In this document: positions 1-7,483 of the stretch, in pieces
Numbering within the stretch: position 1 is the first letter of the stretch
Layout of the letters: the number at the start of each line of letters is the position of its first letter
Source of the DNA: Thermosediminibacter litoriperuensis
GTDB lineage: Bacteria; Bacillota; Thermosediminibacteria; Thermosediminibacterales; Thermosediminibacteraceae
Direction of reading: 5' to 3'
Length of the DNA: 32,075 nt
NCBI RefSeq assembly: GCF_008124715.1
Contig: NZ_VNHO01000025.1
Location: 1 to 32,075 of the forward strand
The notes under the pieces: model-generated
The model's input: the letters and a program-made list of their open reading frames with translations, nothing else
What the model was told of the DNA's origin: nothing
Database searches by the model: none
Program-made: the position numbers and the translations under genes

Positions 1-43
1 CTTTACATTCGTTTTTCTTAAAAATTTTCTTCGCCTTCAACAA

Positions 44-81
44 AAAGCCGCTTTTAGGATGCATAACCTAAAAGCGGCTTT
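44..81 (-). terminator. Strong hairpin, terminator-like on the minus strand
   Basis: A perfect 15-bp inverted repeat (arms 44-58 and 67-81, 8-base loop). Read on the minus strand the stem is followed by TTTTTG, so it looks like an intrinsic terminator for transcripts running leftward. On the plus strand no U tract follows. The gene it serves is not in view: it may stop antisense transcripts coming from the right, or mark the end of a unit beyond the window. Confidence 0.6.
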
Positions 82-93
82 GTCTACAAGCTG

Positions 94-126
94 GAGCTTT
101 GATTAATTCAAAGCTCTTATTTTATT
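94..126 (+). terminator. Terminator-like hairpin before cas6
   Basis: Inverted repeat GAGCTTTGA (94-102) / TCAAAGCTC (108-116) with a 5-base loop, followed by TTATTTTATT. This fits a weak intrinsic terminator on the plus strand for a gene ending to the left of the window. It isolates cas6 from anything upstream. The T tract is interrupted, so the assignment is moderate. Confidence 0.45.
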
Positions 127-187
127 GGCAGGATATTGCCGGTAAAATGTCGAAGAAATAAAGTGAGTTTATACAGGCGGTGGCCTT

Positions 188-940
188 ATGAGGATGAAGC
201 TTACTTTTAACTCCGAAAGCCCGGTGGCGCTACCGGTTCATTACAACCACATAATCCAGGGGATGATTTACTCAAACCTGACGCAGGAATTCGCAGAGTT
301 CCTGCACGAGTGCGGTTTCCCCTGGGAAAAGCGCAGGTTCAAGCTCTTTACCTTTTCCAGGCTTGAGGGCAGGTTCAGGATGGCGGAAGGCGGCAGGATC
401 GAGTTCGAACCACCCTTCCACCTCACAGTATCGTCGCCCCTGGAGCGCTTCCTGCGGGAGCTGGCGGGAGGGCTTTTGAAGAACGATGACCTTTCCCTCG
501 CGGGCCGGCGCGTAGTGCTGGAAAACGTGACGGTTTACGGGCCTGTGGAAGAGCCCGACTTCGGCGACAGGATAAAGATTAAGATGCTCTCGCCGGTGGT
601 GGCCTACAAAACCCTGGTCGAGGGCGAGAAAAAGAGGACTTTATACCTTACCCCGCTGCAGGAGGAATTTGGAGAACTCCTGAGGAACAACCTGCTGAAG
701 AAATACGCGGTGCTGACCGGAGAAGAGCCGGGTGAACCGGAATTCGAGATCAAGCCTGCTTTCCCCTTGAGCGAAAAGTACTGCAAGAAAATAAAGTATA
801 AGGATGTTATAATAAAGGGATGGATGGGCGTATATATCCTCAGAGGAGACCCGGCTCTTTTGAAAATAGCCTACGACGCCGGGCTGGGCAGCAAAAATTC
901 CCAGGGCTTCGGGTGTTTTGATATTCTGGGAAGGGGTTAA
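188..940 (+). CDS. cas6: CRISPR-associated endoribonuclease Cas6
   Basis: A 250-residue RAMP-type protein that in this family cuts CRISPR precursor RNA within the repeat to give crRNAs. Visible family signs are the N-terminal LPVHYNHIIQGMIYSNL segment, which has His residues in the zone where many Cas6 enzymes carry their catalytic His, and the C-terminal glycine-rich loop GLGSKNSQGFGCFDI. Length is normal for Cas6 (about 230-260). The ATG at 188 is preceded by AGGCGG at 175-180 with 7-base spacing. It is oddly placed: no other cas gene and no CRISPR repeats are in the window, and the next gene, 25 bases downstream, is an unrelated membrane protein. It may serve CRISPR arrays elsewhere in the genome. 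The family call is firm; activity on a given repeat is inferred. Confidence 0.9.
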   Translation: MRMKLTFNSESPVALPVHYNHIIQGMIYSNLTQEFAEFLHECGFPWEKRRFKLFTFSRLEGRFRMAEGGRIEFEPPFHLTVSSPLERFLRELAGGLLKNDDLSLAGRRVVLENVTVYGPVEEPDFGDRIKIKMLSPVVAYKTLVEGEKKRTLYLTPLQEEFGELLRNNLLKKYAVLTGEEPGEPEFEIKPAFPLSEKYCKKIKYKDVIIKGWMGVYILRGDPALLKIAYDAGLGSKNSQGFGCFDILGRG

Positions 941-965
941 AGGCTGATCTATAGGAGGGCTAAAT

Positions 966-1286
966 ATGAGAAAGTTGATCCGGGCGATGCTGCTTTCGCT
1001 CGTGGGGTTTATCCTGATGGAGGCCGGCAGGAGTTTTAACAGGGAGGTAAAAGGGGAAGGCAAAACCCGCGTGGATCTGAGCCCCCTTTACCTTGGTGGA
1101 ATTCTGCTGCTTCTGACGGCGGCCGCTGCGGTAATAAAAGGGATGTGGCCGCTTATCGCGCTGGGAGGCCTCGCCTGGTACCTGTTCAAATCCCGGAAAA
1201 AAATACCGGGTGAAAGGCGAAAAGGTGAAGACAAAAGTATAGATATGGAATACGACGAACGCACCGGTACCTGGAAGCGAAGTTAG
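966..1286 (+). CDS. Small membrane protein of unknown function
   Basis: A 106-residue protein I do not recognise. It has a hydrophobic N-terminal segment (about residues 7-20), then two closely spaced hydrophobic stretches near residues 41-57 and 60-74 (LYLGGILLLLTAAAAVIKG, then WPLIALGGLAWYLF), and a charged C-terminal tail of about 30 residues with many Lys, Arg and Glu. It is therefore probably an inner-membrane protein with two or three spanning segments and a cytoplasmic tail. AGGAGGG at 953-959 lies 6 bases before the ATG. It starts 25 bases after cas6 and is probably co-transcribed with it. Nothing in the sequence ties it to CRISPR function. Confidence 0.7.
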   Translation: MRKLIRAMLLSLVGFILMEAGRSFNREVKGEGKTRVDLSPLYLGGILLLLTAAAAVIKGMWPLIALGGLAWYLFKSRKKIPGERRKGEDKSIDMEYDERTGTWKRS

Positions 1287-1388
1287 GATGGGGGGATTTA
1301 GATAAAAAGCACTGGCAGGATCATCAAATTTTTAACCAACCGAGCGGGAGAAACCCCGACGCGGATCGAATACATTGATGTCGGCGGG

Positions 1389-2525
1389 ATGGAAGTACCC
1401 CGGTTCGTAGGCGAATTCTGGACTTCCCGGCAGCGGCAGGCTTCTTCCATCCACGAGATTTCCTACAGGGCCTGCTTTAAACCCCAGCTCCCTGCCTTTT
1501 TCATCCGGCTTCTGACCCGGAAGGGGGACGTGGTGTACGACCCCTTCAGCGGTCGCGGTACTACCGTCGTGGAAGCGGGGCTGCTGGGCAGGCGAGTTAT
1601 ATCCAACGATGTAAACCCTCTTAGCGAAATCCTGTGTCGTCCCAGGTTCTTCATCCCGTCGCCGTCCGAGGTGGAGGAAAGGCTCCGCCGGGTGCCGGTT
1701 TATACCGGAGCCCGGGCGGAGATGGACCTTTCGATGTTTTACCACCCGGATACCGAGGCGGAAATAGTTTCTTTGAGGAATTACCTCAACCGGAGAAGGC
1801 AGGAAGGGACGGAAGACGACGTCGACCGCTGGATAAGGATGGTAGCCACCAGCAGGCTGACGGGGCATTCGCCCGGCTTTTTTTCGGTCTATACATTGCC
1901 CCCTAACCAAGCCGTGACCCCCGAAAGGCAGGTAAAGATAAACGAGAGGCTGGGGCAGAAGCCCGAGTACCGGGATACCAGGGCCATCATCCTGAAAAAG
2001 ACCAAGAGCTTGCTCAGAAGACTCGAACTCCGGGAAAGGCTCAACCTCTTAAAGGCCGGCAGGACGGGGCTCTTTTTATGCTGCGACGCCCGGCATACAC
2101 CCAAGATCGAATCCGGGTCGGTAAATCTTACAGTCACTTCGCCTCCTTTCCTCGACGTGGTGGATTACGCCACCGACAACTGGCTCCGCTGCTGGTTTAA
2201 CGGTATAGACCCCCAAGACATATCAAAGAGGGTGACGGTAGCCCGCGATCTGGCCGACTGGTGCGGCATAATGCAGGAGGTTTTTTGCGAGCTTTACAGG
2301 AAAACGGCGCCGGGGGGATGGGTGGCCTTCGAGGTGGGAGAAGTGCGAAGGGGATCCATCAACCTGGACGAATACGTGGTGCCCTTGGGCCTGAGGGCCG
2401 GATTTGAATGCCCGGGCATAGTGGTCAACCTGCAGCACTTCACCAAAACCTCCCATATATGGGGTATAGACAACAACAATTACGGGACAAACACCAACCG
2501 GATCGCGCTTTTCCGCAAGTGTTAA
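1389..2525 (+). CDS. Orphan site-specific DNA methyltransferase (N4-cytosine/N6-adenine class)
   Basis: A 378-residue SAM-dependent DNA amino-methyltransferase. Motif I, DPFSGRGTT, is near residue 50 and the catalytic motif IV, TSPPF, is near residue 250, with about 200 residues between them that probably hold the target-recognition part. This order is that of alpha- or gamma-class enzymes. No restriction endonuclease gene is adjacent, so it is an orphan or housekeeping methylase. The ATG at 1389 is the first canonical start in this frame but has no well-spaced ribosome binding site. The same frame is open back to 1302 and encodes a plausible continuation (ETPTRIEYIDVGG), and an upstream ATG at 1288 can be joined only by frame changes in G runs. 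The 5' end is therefore uncertain and may be frameshifted (see findings). It ends 16 bases from the stop codon of the convergent dnaE. Confidence 0.85.
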   Translation: MEVPRFVGEFWTSRQRQASSIHEISYRACFKPQLPAFFIRLLTRKGDVVYDPFSGRGTTVVEAGLLGRRVISNDVNPLSEILCRPRFFIPSPSEVEERLRRVPVYTGARAEMDLSMFYHPDTEAEIVSLRNYLNRRRQEGTEDDVDRWIRMVATSRLTGHSPGFFSVYTLPPNQAVTPERQVKINERLGQKPEYRDTRAIILKKTKSLLRRLELRERLNLLKAGRTGLFLCCDARHTPKIESGSVNLTVTSPPFLDVVDYATDNWLRCWFNGIDPQDISKRVTVARDLADWCGIMQEVFCELYRKTAPGGWVAFEVGEVRRGSINLDEYVVPLGLRAGFECPGIVVNLQHFTKTSHIWGIDNNNYGTNTNRIALFRKC

Positions 2526-2541
2526 TCGGACCTTACAGGCG

Positions 2542-5500
2542 CTAGCCTTCCCGGGCGGCTGCAAGACCGCAGCCTGTAAAAGGCCGGATTTCCTCCACCA
2601 CCACGGTCCGGCGGCCGTCGTCGTTCAGGTCCACCCAGCCCGCCACCGATACTATGGAGCCCGTATAAATGTAGGGAGCAAACAGGCGCAGCTGCCGGGG
2701 GAAAATTACGAGCTCCACCGAGCCGGTGAGGTCTTCCAGCCTGGCGAACAGCATGCGCTCGCCGCTGCGGGTCCTGCCCGACCGGAGATCCAGCAGTATA
2801 CCGGAGAGTCTGACCTTTTGCTTTTCCCCGATTTCCTCCACTTCCGATGCGGTATGGGTACAGATTTCGTCCAGCCCTTGTTTTATAAATTCCATCGGGT
2901 GGGCTGTAATGTAGTAACCCATCGACATCATCTCCTGGGCCAACTTCTGGCTGGGGGTGAAGTCGGCCAGGGAGAGGTCTGCGGCCAGGGTTTCAGCGTC
3001 CGGATCCTCGTTCAGGAGGCAGAGCTGGTTTTGGGGCTGGGCGGCGTGCCCGGAAAGCACCCATTTCAGGGAAATGAGGAGTGCGGGACGGGGTATGCCG
3101 AAGGAATCGAAGGCTCCCGAGAACACCAGGGATTCCAGAGCCCTGGCGTTTATGATCCTCCGGTCCACCCGGCGGCAGAAATCGAAAAACCCTGTAAAGG
3201 GGCCGTTCTCGCGGGCCCGCAGGATTTCCTCGATCCCCCGGGGGCCCAGGTTTTTTATCAGGGCGAGGCCGGTTCTTATGGCGCACTGGTGCGGTTCGCC
3301 CTCGGGCCTAAAACCCGCGCCGCTCCTGTTTATGTCAGGCAAAAGCAGACGAATTCCCCGGCGGCGGGCCTCGCACAGGTAAAGCTGCAGGCGCGACGGT
3401 GCGTCCATATAAAGGTTGAAGAGCGACGAAAAATATTCCAGGGGGAAATGCTCCCGCAGGTAAACGGTGCGGTAGGCCATGACGGCGTAGGATATGCTGT
3501 GGGACTTGTTGAAACCGTAGTCCCCGAAGGCCTCCAGGGTGGCGAACAATTCCCCGGCGGTATTTTCATCTATGCCCCTTTCCACCGCCCGCTTCAAGAA
3601 CCGGGGCTTTTCCCTCTCTATCTCATCTTTTTTCTTTTTGGCGATGGCCCGGCGCAGCAGGTCCGCTTCTCCGGGCGTATAGCCGGCTATCAGGCAGGCT
3701 GCCTGCATGAGCTGTTCCTGATAGACGAATACGCCGTAAGTATCCCTGAGGACCGGTTTCAGGGCGGGGTGGATATACGAAACCGGTTTTCTGCCCTGGC
3801 GGCGGGCTATGAATTCTTCGGCCATGCCGCTCTTTAAAGGACCGGGGCGGTACAGGGCCAATACGGCGGACAGATCCTCGATGTTTCTGGGCCTTATCCT
3901 CCTCAGCATGTTCCTCATGCCTCCAGATTCCAGCTGGAAACAGCCTCCCGTATCTCCCCGGGCCAGGGCTAGATAGGTGCTTTCGTCGTCAAGGGGTATT
4001 TCCTCCGGTTTCATAGCGACGCCGTATCGCTCCTGGACCAGCTTCAGCGTCTCCCCGATGACAGTCAAAAACCTGAGCCCCAGCAGGTCTATTTTCACCA
4101 GGCCCAGCTCTTCCAGGGCGTACATGTCCGCCTGGGTTATTATCTCCTCCCCCGATGCGCGCTGGAGCGGCACGTATTCGGTAAGGGGCCTGTCGGCTAT
4201 TGCCACCCCTGCCGAGTGCTGGGTCATATGGCGCGGCAGGCCCTGGAGCTTGCGGGCTATGGTAAAGGCCCGGCGGACCCCGGCGTCGTTTTTGACGAGG
4301 GATGCCAGGTGCAGGCTCTCTCTTAACGCATCCTCCAGATTTATGTGGGAGTAAGGGATGTGGGAGCAGGCGGCGTCTATTTTTTCGTAGGCAAGACCCA
4401 GGGCGCGCCCCGTGTCCCTGAACGCCGCCCGCGCCTGAAGGGTGGAAAATGCGCCCACGTGGGCGATTCGCTCCCTGCCGAAGCGGTGCCTTATGTATTC
4501 CAGCACTTCTCGCCTCCCCAGGTGGCACAGGTCGATGTCGATATCCGGCGGGCTTATCCTCTCGGGATTTAAAAACCTCTCGAAGATGAGGCCGTATTTT
4601 ACGGGGTCCACGTCGGTTATGCCGAGCACGTAGGCTGCCAGGCTCCCGGCCGCTGAGCCGCGCCCTGCCCCTACGATGATTCCCCTTTCGCGGGCAAAAT
4701 CCACGATGTCTTTGACTATGAGAAAGTAGCCAGCGTAGCCGGTGTTTTTTATCACCGAAAGCTCGTGCGCCAGTCTATCCCTCACCTCCTGCGGCAGCGG
4801 GCGACCGTAGCGCGCCATTGCCCCCTGAAAACAAAGCTTTCTCAGGTAGTCGTCGGCGCTAACCCCTTCGGGCAGGGCTATTTCCGGCAGTTTAGTCCCT
4901 CCCAGGGGAAGGCGTACATCACACCTCTCCGCTATGGCTACGGTGTTTTCGAGGGCCTCGGGGATCTCACGGAACAAAGCCTCCATTTCCGCGGGGCTTT
5001 TGAGGTAATGCTGGTTTCCCGGCAGAGACGCCGCTTCGCCCAGAGCGGAGAGGGTCTGGACCGCGAGCAGCACCCTGTGGGTTCCGGCGTCCGAGGGCTG
5101 CAGGTAGTGGACGTCGTTGGTGGCCACGAGCCCGATTCCCAGCCTTTCGGCGATGGACCTCATCCAGAAGTTGGCCTTTTTTTCGGCGGCGAGCCCGTGG
5201 TACTGGAGCTCCAGGAAGAAGTTGTCCCGGCCGAAGATGTCCGCATACTCTTTTGCCGCCTCCTCGGCAGCTTTTGCGTCTCCGCGAAGTATGAGATCCG
5301 CCACCTCGCCCCGGATGCAGCCGCTCAGAGCTATGAGACCCCTGGCGTGCGATGCGAGGAGCTTTTTGTCGACCCGGGGGCGGTAGTAAAAGCCGTCCAC
5401 ATGGGAACGGGTGACCAGGGAGAGCAGATTTTTCAACCCTTCCTGGTTTTCCGAAAGCAGCACCAGGTGGTGGGGCGATTCCTTCCCCCGCCTGCAGGTT

Positions 5501-5718
5501 ATATCCTCGACCACGTATACCTCGCACCCCAGGATGGGCTTTACGCCCGCCTCCAGGCACAGCCTGTAAAAGGGGACCATGCCGTAAAGGCCGCCGTGGT
5601 CGGTTAGGGCTATGGCGGGCATAGCAAGTTCCGCCGATTTCTTTACCAGCAGGGGCAGGCGGCACAGGCCGTCGAGAAGGCTGTATTCCGAATGGACGTG
5701 CAGGTGACAGAAGCCCAT
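2542..5718 (-). CDS. dnaE: DNA polymerase III alpha subunit (DnaE)
   Basis: Replicative DNA polymerase catalytic subunit, 1058 residues, slightly shorter than the usual 1100-1160. Order: N-terminal PHP domain (HLHVHSEYSLLDG, ITDHGGLYG, NDVHYL); polymerase core with the paired catalytic aspartates in PPDIDIDL and the third in LVKIDLLGL; helix-hairpin-helix region; C-terminal OB fold (VRLSGILLDL onward). The PHP metal-ligand motifs look intact, so a PHP-linked exonuclease is possible. I chose the start at 5718 because the minus strand has AGGAGG 7 bases before that ATG (plus positions 5726-5731); an in-frame ATG at 5736 lies upstream of that site and lacks one. It is convergent with the methyltransferase, with only 16 bases between stop codons and no terminator there. 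Confidence 0.96.
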   Translation of the reverse strand: MGFCHLHVHSEYSLLDGLCRLPLLVKKSAELAMPAIALTDHGGLYGMVPFYRLCLEAGVKPILGCEVYVVEDITCRRGKESPHHLVLLSENQEGLKNLLSLVTRSHVDGFYYRPRVDKKLLASHARGLIALSGCIRGEVADLILRGDAKAAEEAAKEYADIFGRDNFFLELQYHGLAAEKKANFWMRSIAERLGIGLVATNDVHYLQPSDAGTHRVLLAVQTLSALGEAASLPGNQHYLKSPAEMEALFREIPEALENTVAIAERCDVRLPLGGTKLPEIALPEGVSADDYLRKLCFQGAMARYGRPLPQEVRDRLAHELSVIKNTGYAGYFLIVKDIVDFARERGIIVGAGRGSAAGSLAAYVLGITDVDPVKYGLIFERFLNPERISPPDIDIDLCHLGRREVLEYIRHRFGRERIAHVGAFSTLQARAAFRDTGRALGLAYEKIDAACSHIPYSHINLEDALRESLHLASLVKNDAGVRRAFTIARKLQGLPRHMTQHSAGVAIADRPLTEYVPLQRASGEEIITQADMYALEELGLVKIDLLGLRFLTVIGETLKLVQERYGVAMKPEEIPLDDESTYLALARGDTGGCFQLESGGMRNMLRRIRPRNIEDLSAVLALYRPGPLKSGMAEEFIARRQGRKPVSYIHPALKPVLRDTYGVFVYQEQLMQAACLIAGYTPGEADLLRRAIAKKKKDEIEREKPRFLKRAVERGIDENTAGELFATLEAFGDYGFNKSHSISYAVMAYRTVYLREHFPLEYFSSLFNLYMDAPSRLQLYLCEARRRGIRLLLPDINRSGAGFRPEGEPHQCAIRTGLALIKNLGPRGIEEILRARENGPFTGFFDFCRRVDRRIINARALESLVFSGAFDSFGIPRPALLISLKWVLSGHAAQPQNQLCLLNEDPDAETLAADLSLADFTPSQKLAQEMMSMGYYITAHPMEFIKQGLDEICTHTASEVEEIGEKQKVRLSGILLDLRSGRTRSGERMLFARLEDLTGSVELVIFPRQLRLFAPYIYTGSIVSVAGWVDLNDDGRRTVVVEEIRPFTGCGLAAAREG

Positions 5719-5752
5719 GGGAATTCCTCCTGGCAAACATGTGTTTGTACAT

Positions 5753-5782
5753 ATTATATACTCGGCCGTCGTTTTTTAGAAG
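5753..5782 (-). promoter_or_regulatory. Candidate vegetative promoter of dnaE
   Basis: On the minus strand a perfect TATAAT (plus positions 5753-5758) lies 35 bases before the dnaE ATG. The hexamer 17 bases upstream, TTCTAA, is a poor -35 match. Location and the perfect -10 support a promoter; the weak -35 keeps confidence modest. Confidence 0.45.
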
Positions 5783-5877
5783 GGGAAAATTATGGTATTT
5801 ACCGGCGTGAAATTTATGATTTTTGGCGGCCTTTATGGGATAAATTAATTATGACGCGAAAAATTGGAGGGAATGCT

Positions 5878-6291
5878 TTGGATCAGAGCGCAGGATACGG
5901 TGTGGCGGCGGGCCTTTTATCGGCCCTCTTTTCCCTGGTTTTAAATACGAAGCTGGCCAGGGTGGTGAAGGAGGAGGCGATAACCCTTGGGGCTCCTGTG
6001 TTTGAAGAAATCTTCAAGACGGGCATAGCAGCGCTGCTGGGAGGGGATATACTTTCGTCCCATGTTACCTTCGGCGTGGTGGAAGCCTTTTACGATGCAG
6101 CCCGGAGCCGGGGCGGCCGTTCGTACCTGGCAGGAGCCCTTGCCCTGCTGAGCCACGCCTTTTTCGGCGCCGCCGCGGTCCTGGTGGTGGACCGTTCCGG
6201 GAGCCTGGCCGCGGGGATTTTTATATCCGCACTGCTTCATATGAGCTGGAACCGTTGGGTCATGGGGGATAGGGTTCAACCAAAAAAATGA
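5878..6291 (+). CDS. Small PrsW-like (CPBP-superfamily) membrane protein
   Basis: A 137-residue hydrophobic protein. It carries, in order, EE at residues 43-44 with Lys 47 (VFEEIFKTG), Glu 69 in GVVEAFYD, His 93 in SHAFFG, and His 121 / Asn 125 in HMSWN. This arrangement of EExxxK, a central E, H and HxxWN in membrane segments resembles the intramembrane metalloproteases of the PrsW/CPBP group, whose members cleave membrane anchors such as anti-sigma factors. It is shorter than typical PrsW (about 200 or more residues). I chose the TTG at 5878 because GGAGGG (5866-5871) stands 6 bases before it; an in-frame ATG at 5851 has no good site. Proteolytic function and substrate are inferred. The next gene is a GerMN lipoprotein, about 50 bases downstream. 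Confidence 0.6.
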   Translation: MDQSAGYGVAAGLLSALFSLVLNTKLARVVKEEAITLGAPVFEEIFKTGIAALLGGDILSSHVTFGVVEAFYDAARSRGGRSYLAGALALLSHAFFGAAAVLVVDRSGSLAAGIFISALLHMSWNRWVMGDRVQPKK

Positions 6292-6339
6292 AAATAAGAA
6301 CAGACTGGTGTTGAAGTAAATTGCAAGGAGTGATTGGCG

Positions 6340-7245
6340 ATGAAAAAAATCCTGGCTGTGTGTCTTTTGCTCTGCCTCCTGGCGACCCTGGCCGCGTGCG
6401 CGCCGGGAAAACGAACCGCCAGGATAAACCTTTACTACAACAATGAGGATAACAGCAAGATCCTCATAGAGGAGAGGACCGTCGAGGTGCCGCAGGGCAA
6501 GACCTTGCCCCAGGTGGCTGTGGAAGAGCTGCTCAAGGGGCCAAAAAAGGAAGGGCTGAAGTCCAACATCCCGGGAAACACGAAACTTTTGGGCATTAAG
6601 GTGGAGGATAAACAGGCGACCGTGAACTTTTCAAAGGAATTCGGCAGTTTCCCCGGCGTGATGGCGGAGAGCTTTGCGGTGATCTCGGTGGTGAACACCC
6701 TGGCCGACCTGCCGGATATAGAGAAAGTGCTTATACTCGTGGAGGGGAAGGAGCTTACCGCACCCAGCGGCGCCCCTTACGGGCCGCTCGCCAGGTACGA
6801 CATAGAAAAGATAAACCGGGACCTGAATAAGGTGGCGGTGACGCTGTACTTCACCGATGAAAACGCCATGTACCTGGAGCCGGAAGTCAGGGAGGTGGAA
6901 AGGGGCGAAAAACCCCTGGAGCAGATCGTGGTGGAGGAACTCATAAAGGGCCCCACAAAACCGGGTCTCTCCAGGACCATCCCCGAGGGGACGAAACTGC
7001 TGTCGATAGAGGTGAAAGACGGCATCGCCTACGTCAACTTTTCAAAGGAGTTTAAGGAAAATCACTGGGGCGGCTCCACCGGCGAGGCCATGACCATCAA
7101 TTCCGTAGTGAATTCCCTCACGGAACTTCCCGGGATCGAGAAGGTCCAGTTCCTGATCGAGGGCAAAAAGGAAGGAACCCTTGCTGGTCACATGATCTTC
7201 AACGAACCTTTCTCCAGGAACGAAAACATCATAAAGAAGAAATAA
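6340..7245 (+). CDS. Lipoprotein with two GerMN domains (GerM-like)
   Basis: A 301-residue secreted lipoprotein. A signal peptide ends in LAAC, with Cys 20 as the lipidation site. Two homologous GerMN units follow; each contains VEELxKGP, a TKLLxIxV segment, VNFSKEF, a VVNxLxxLPxIEKV stretch and EGK. In B. subtilis GerM has the same two-domain form and acts in sporulation and germination, with peptidoglycan-related roles. A role at the membrane-cortex interface is likely but not shown here. I chose the ATG at 6340, which has AAGGAG (6325-6330) 9 bases upstream; the in-frame TTG at 6334 is too close to that site. Confidence 0.88.
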   Translation: MKKILAVCLLLCLLATLAACAPGKRTARINLYYNNEDNSKILIEERTVEVPQGKTLPQVAVEELLKGPKKEGLKSNIPGNTKLLGIKVEDKQATVNFSKEFGSFPGVMAESFAVISVVNTLADLPDIEKVLILVEGKELTAPSGAPYGPLARYDIEKINRDLNKVAVTLYFTDENAMYLEPEVREVERGEKPLEQIVVEELIKGPTKPGLSRTIPEGTKLLSIEVKDGIAYVNFSKEFKENHWGGSTGEAMTINSVVNSLTELPGIEKVQFLIEGKKEGTLAGHMIFNEPFSRNENIIKKK

Positions 7246-7252
7246 TGAAGAT

Positions 7253-7275
7253 GCGCCGGGTTAAAAGCCCGGCGC
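7253..7275 (+). terminator. GC-rich hairpin after the GerMN gene
   Basis: An 8-bp perfect stem, GCGCCGGG / CCCGGCGC, with a 7-base loop lies 7 bases after the GerMN stop codon. No U tract follows, so it may act as a weak or factor-aided terminator or protect the mRNA 3' end. Confidence 0.4.
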
Positions 7276-7310
7276 CGGCCTGATTTATAAAATGCCCTGG
7301 CTGCATTGAG

Positions 7311-7339
7311 TTGCCATGTGATATAATATTGTATATAAT
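7311..7339 (+). promoter_or_regulatory. Vegetative promoter of mfd
   Basis: TTGCCA (7311-7316), a 17-base spacer and a perfect TATAAT (7334-7339). Transcription would start near 7346, inside a 13-bp palindrome (AGCCGA-A-TCGGCT, 7345-7357), leaving a leader of about 138 bases before mfd. A hairpin lies in that leader at 7402-7435. Confidence 0.65.
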
Positions 7340-7401
7340 ATAATAGCCGAATCGGCTGAACTTAATAAAAGACCGGTAAAACGGCGATAATAATAAAAGC
7401 G

Positions 7402-7435
7402 ACCGGCATAACCCTTAAAATAAGGGCTTGCCGGT
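7402..7435 (+). promoter_or_regulatory. Hairpin in the mfd leader
   Basis: Nested inverted repeats: outer ACCGGCA (7402-7408) / TGCCGGT (7429-7435), inner CCCTT / AAGGG (7412-7416 / 7422-7426). The structure lies downstream of the mfd promoter and 48 bases before the mfd start. Only ATTTGTC follows, so it is a poor intrinsic terminator; it may be a regulatory leader element or a worn terminator. Confidence 0.4.
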
Positions 7436-7483
7436 ATTTGTCAGAATATTAAAAAATATATTGGATGCTAAAGGGAGTAAAAT

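Noticed and set aside
188-2525. A defence island of cas6, membrane protein and methyltransferase
   Set aside because: No nuclease, toxin or further defence gene is present and the methyltransferase stands alone. The grouping may be chance, so I did not claim a system.
2818-5607. Long open frames on the plus strand inside dnaE
   Set aside because: They lie wholly opposite the conserved DnaE frame, have no family motifs, and reflect high-GC codon structure.
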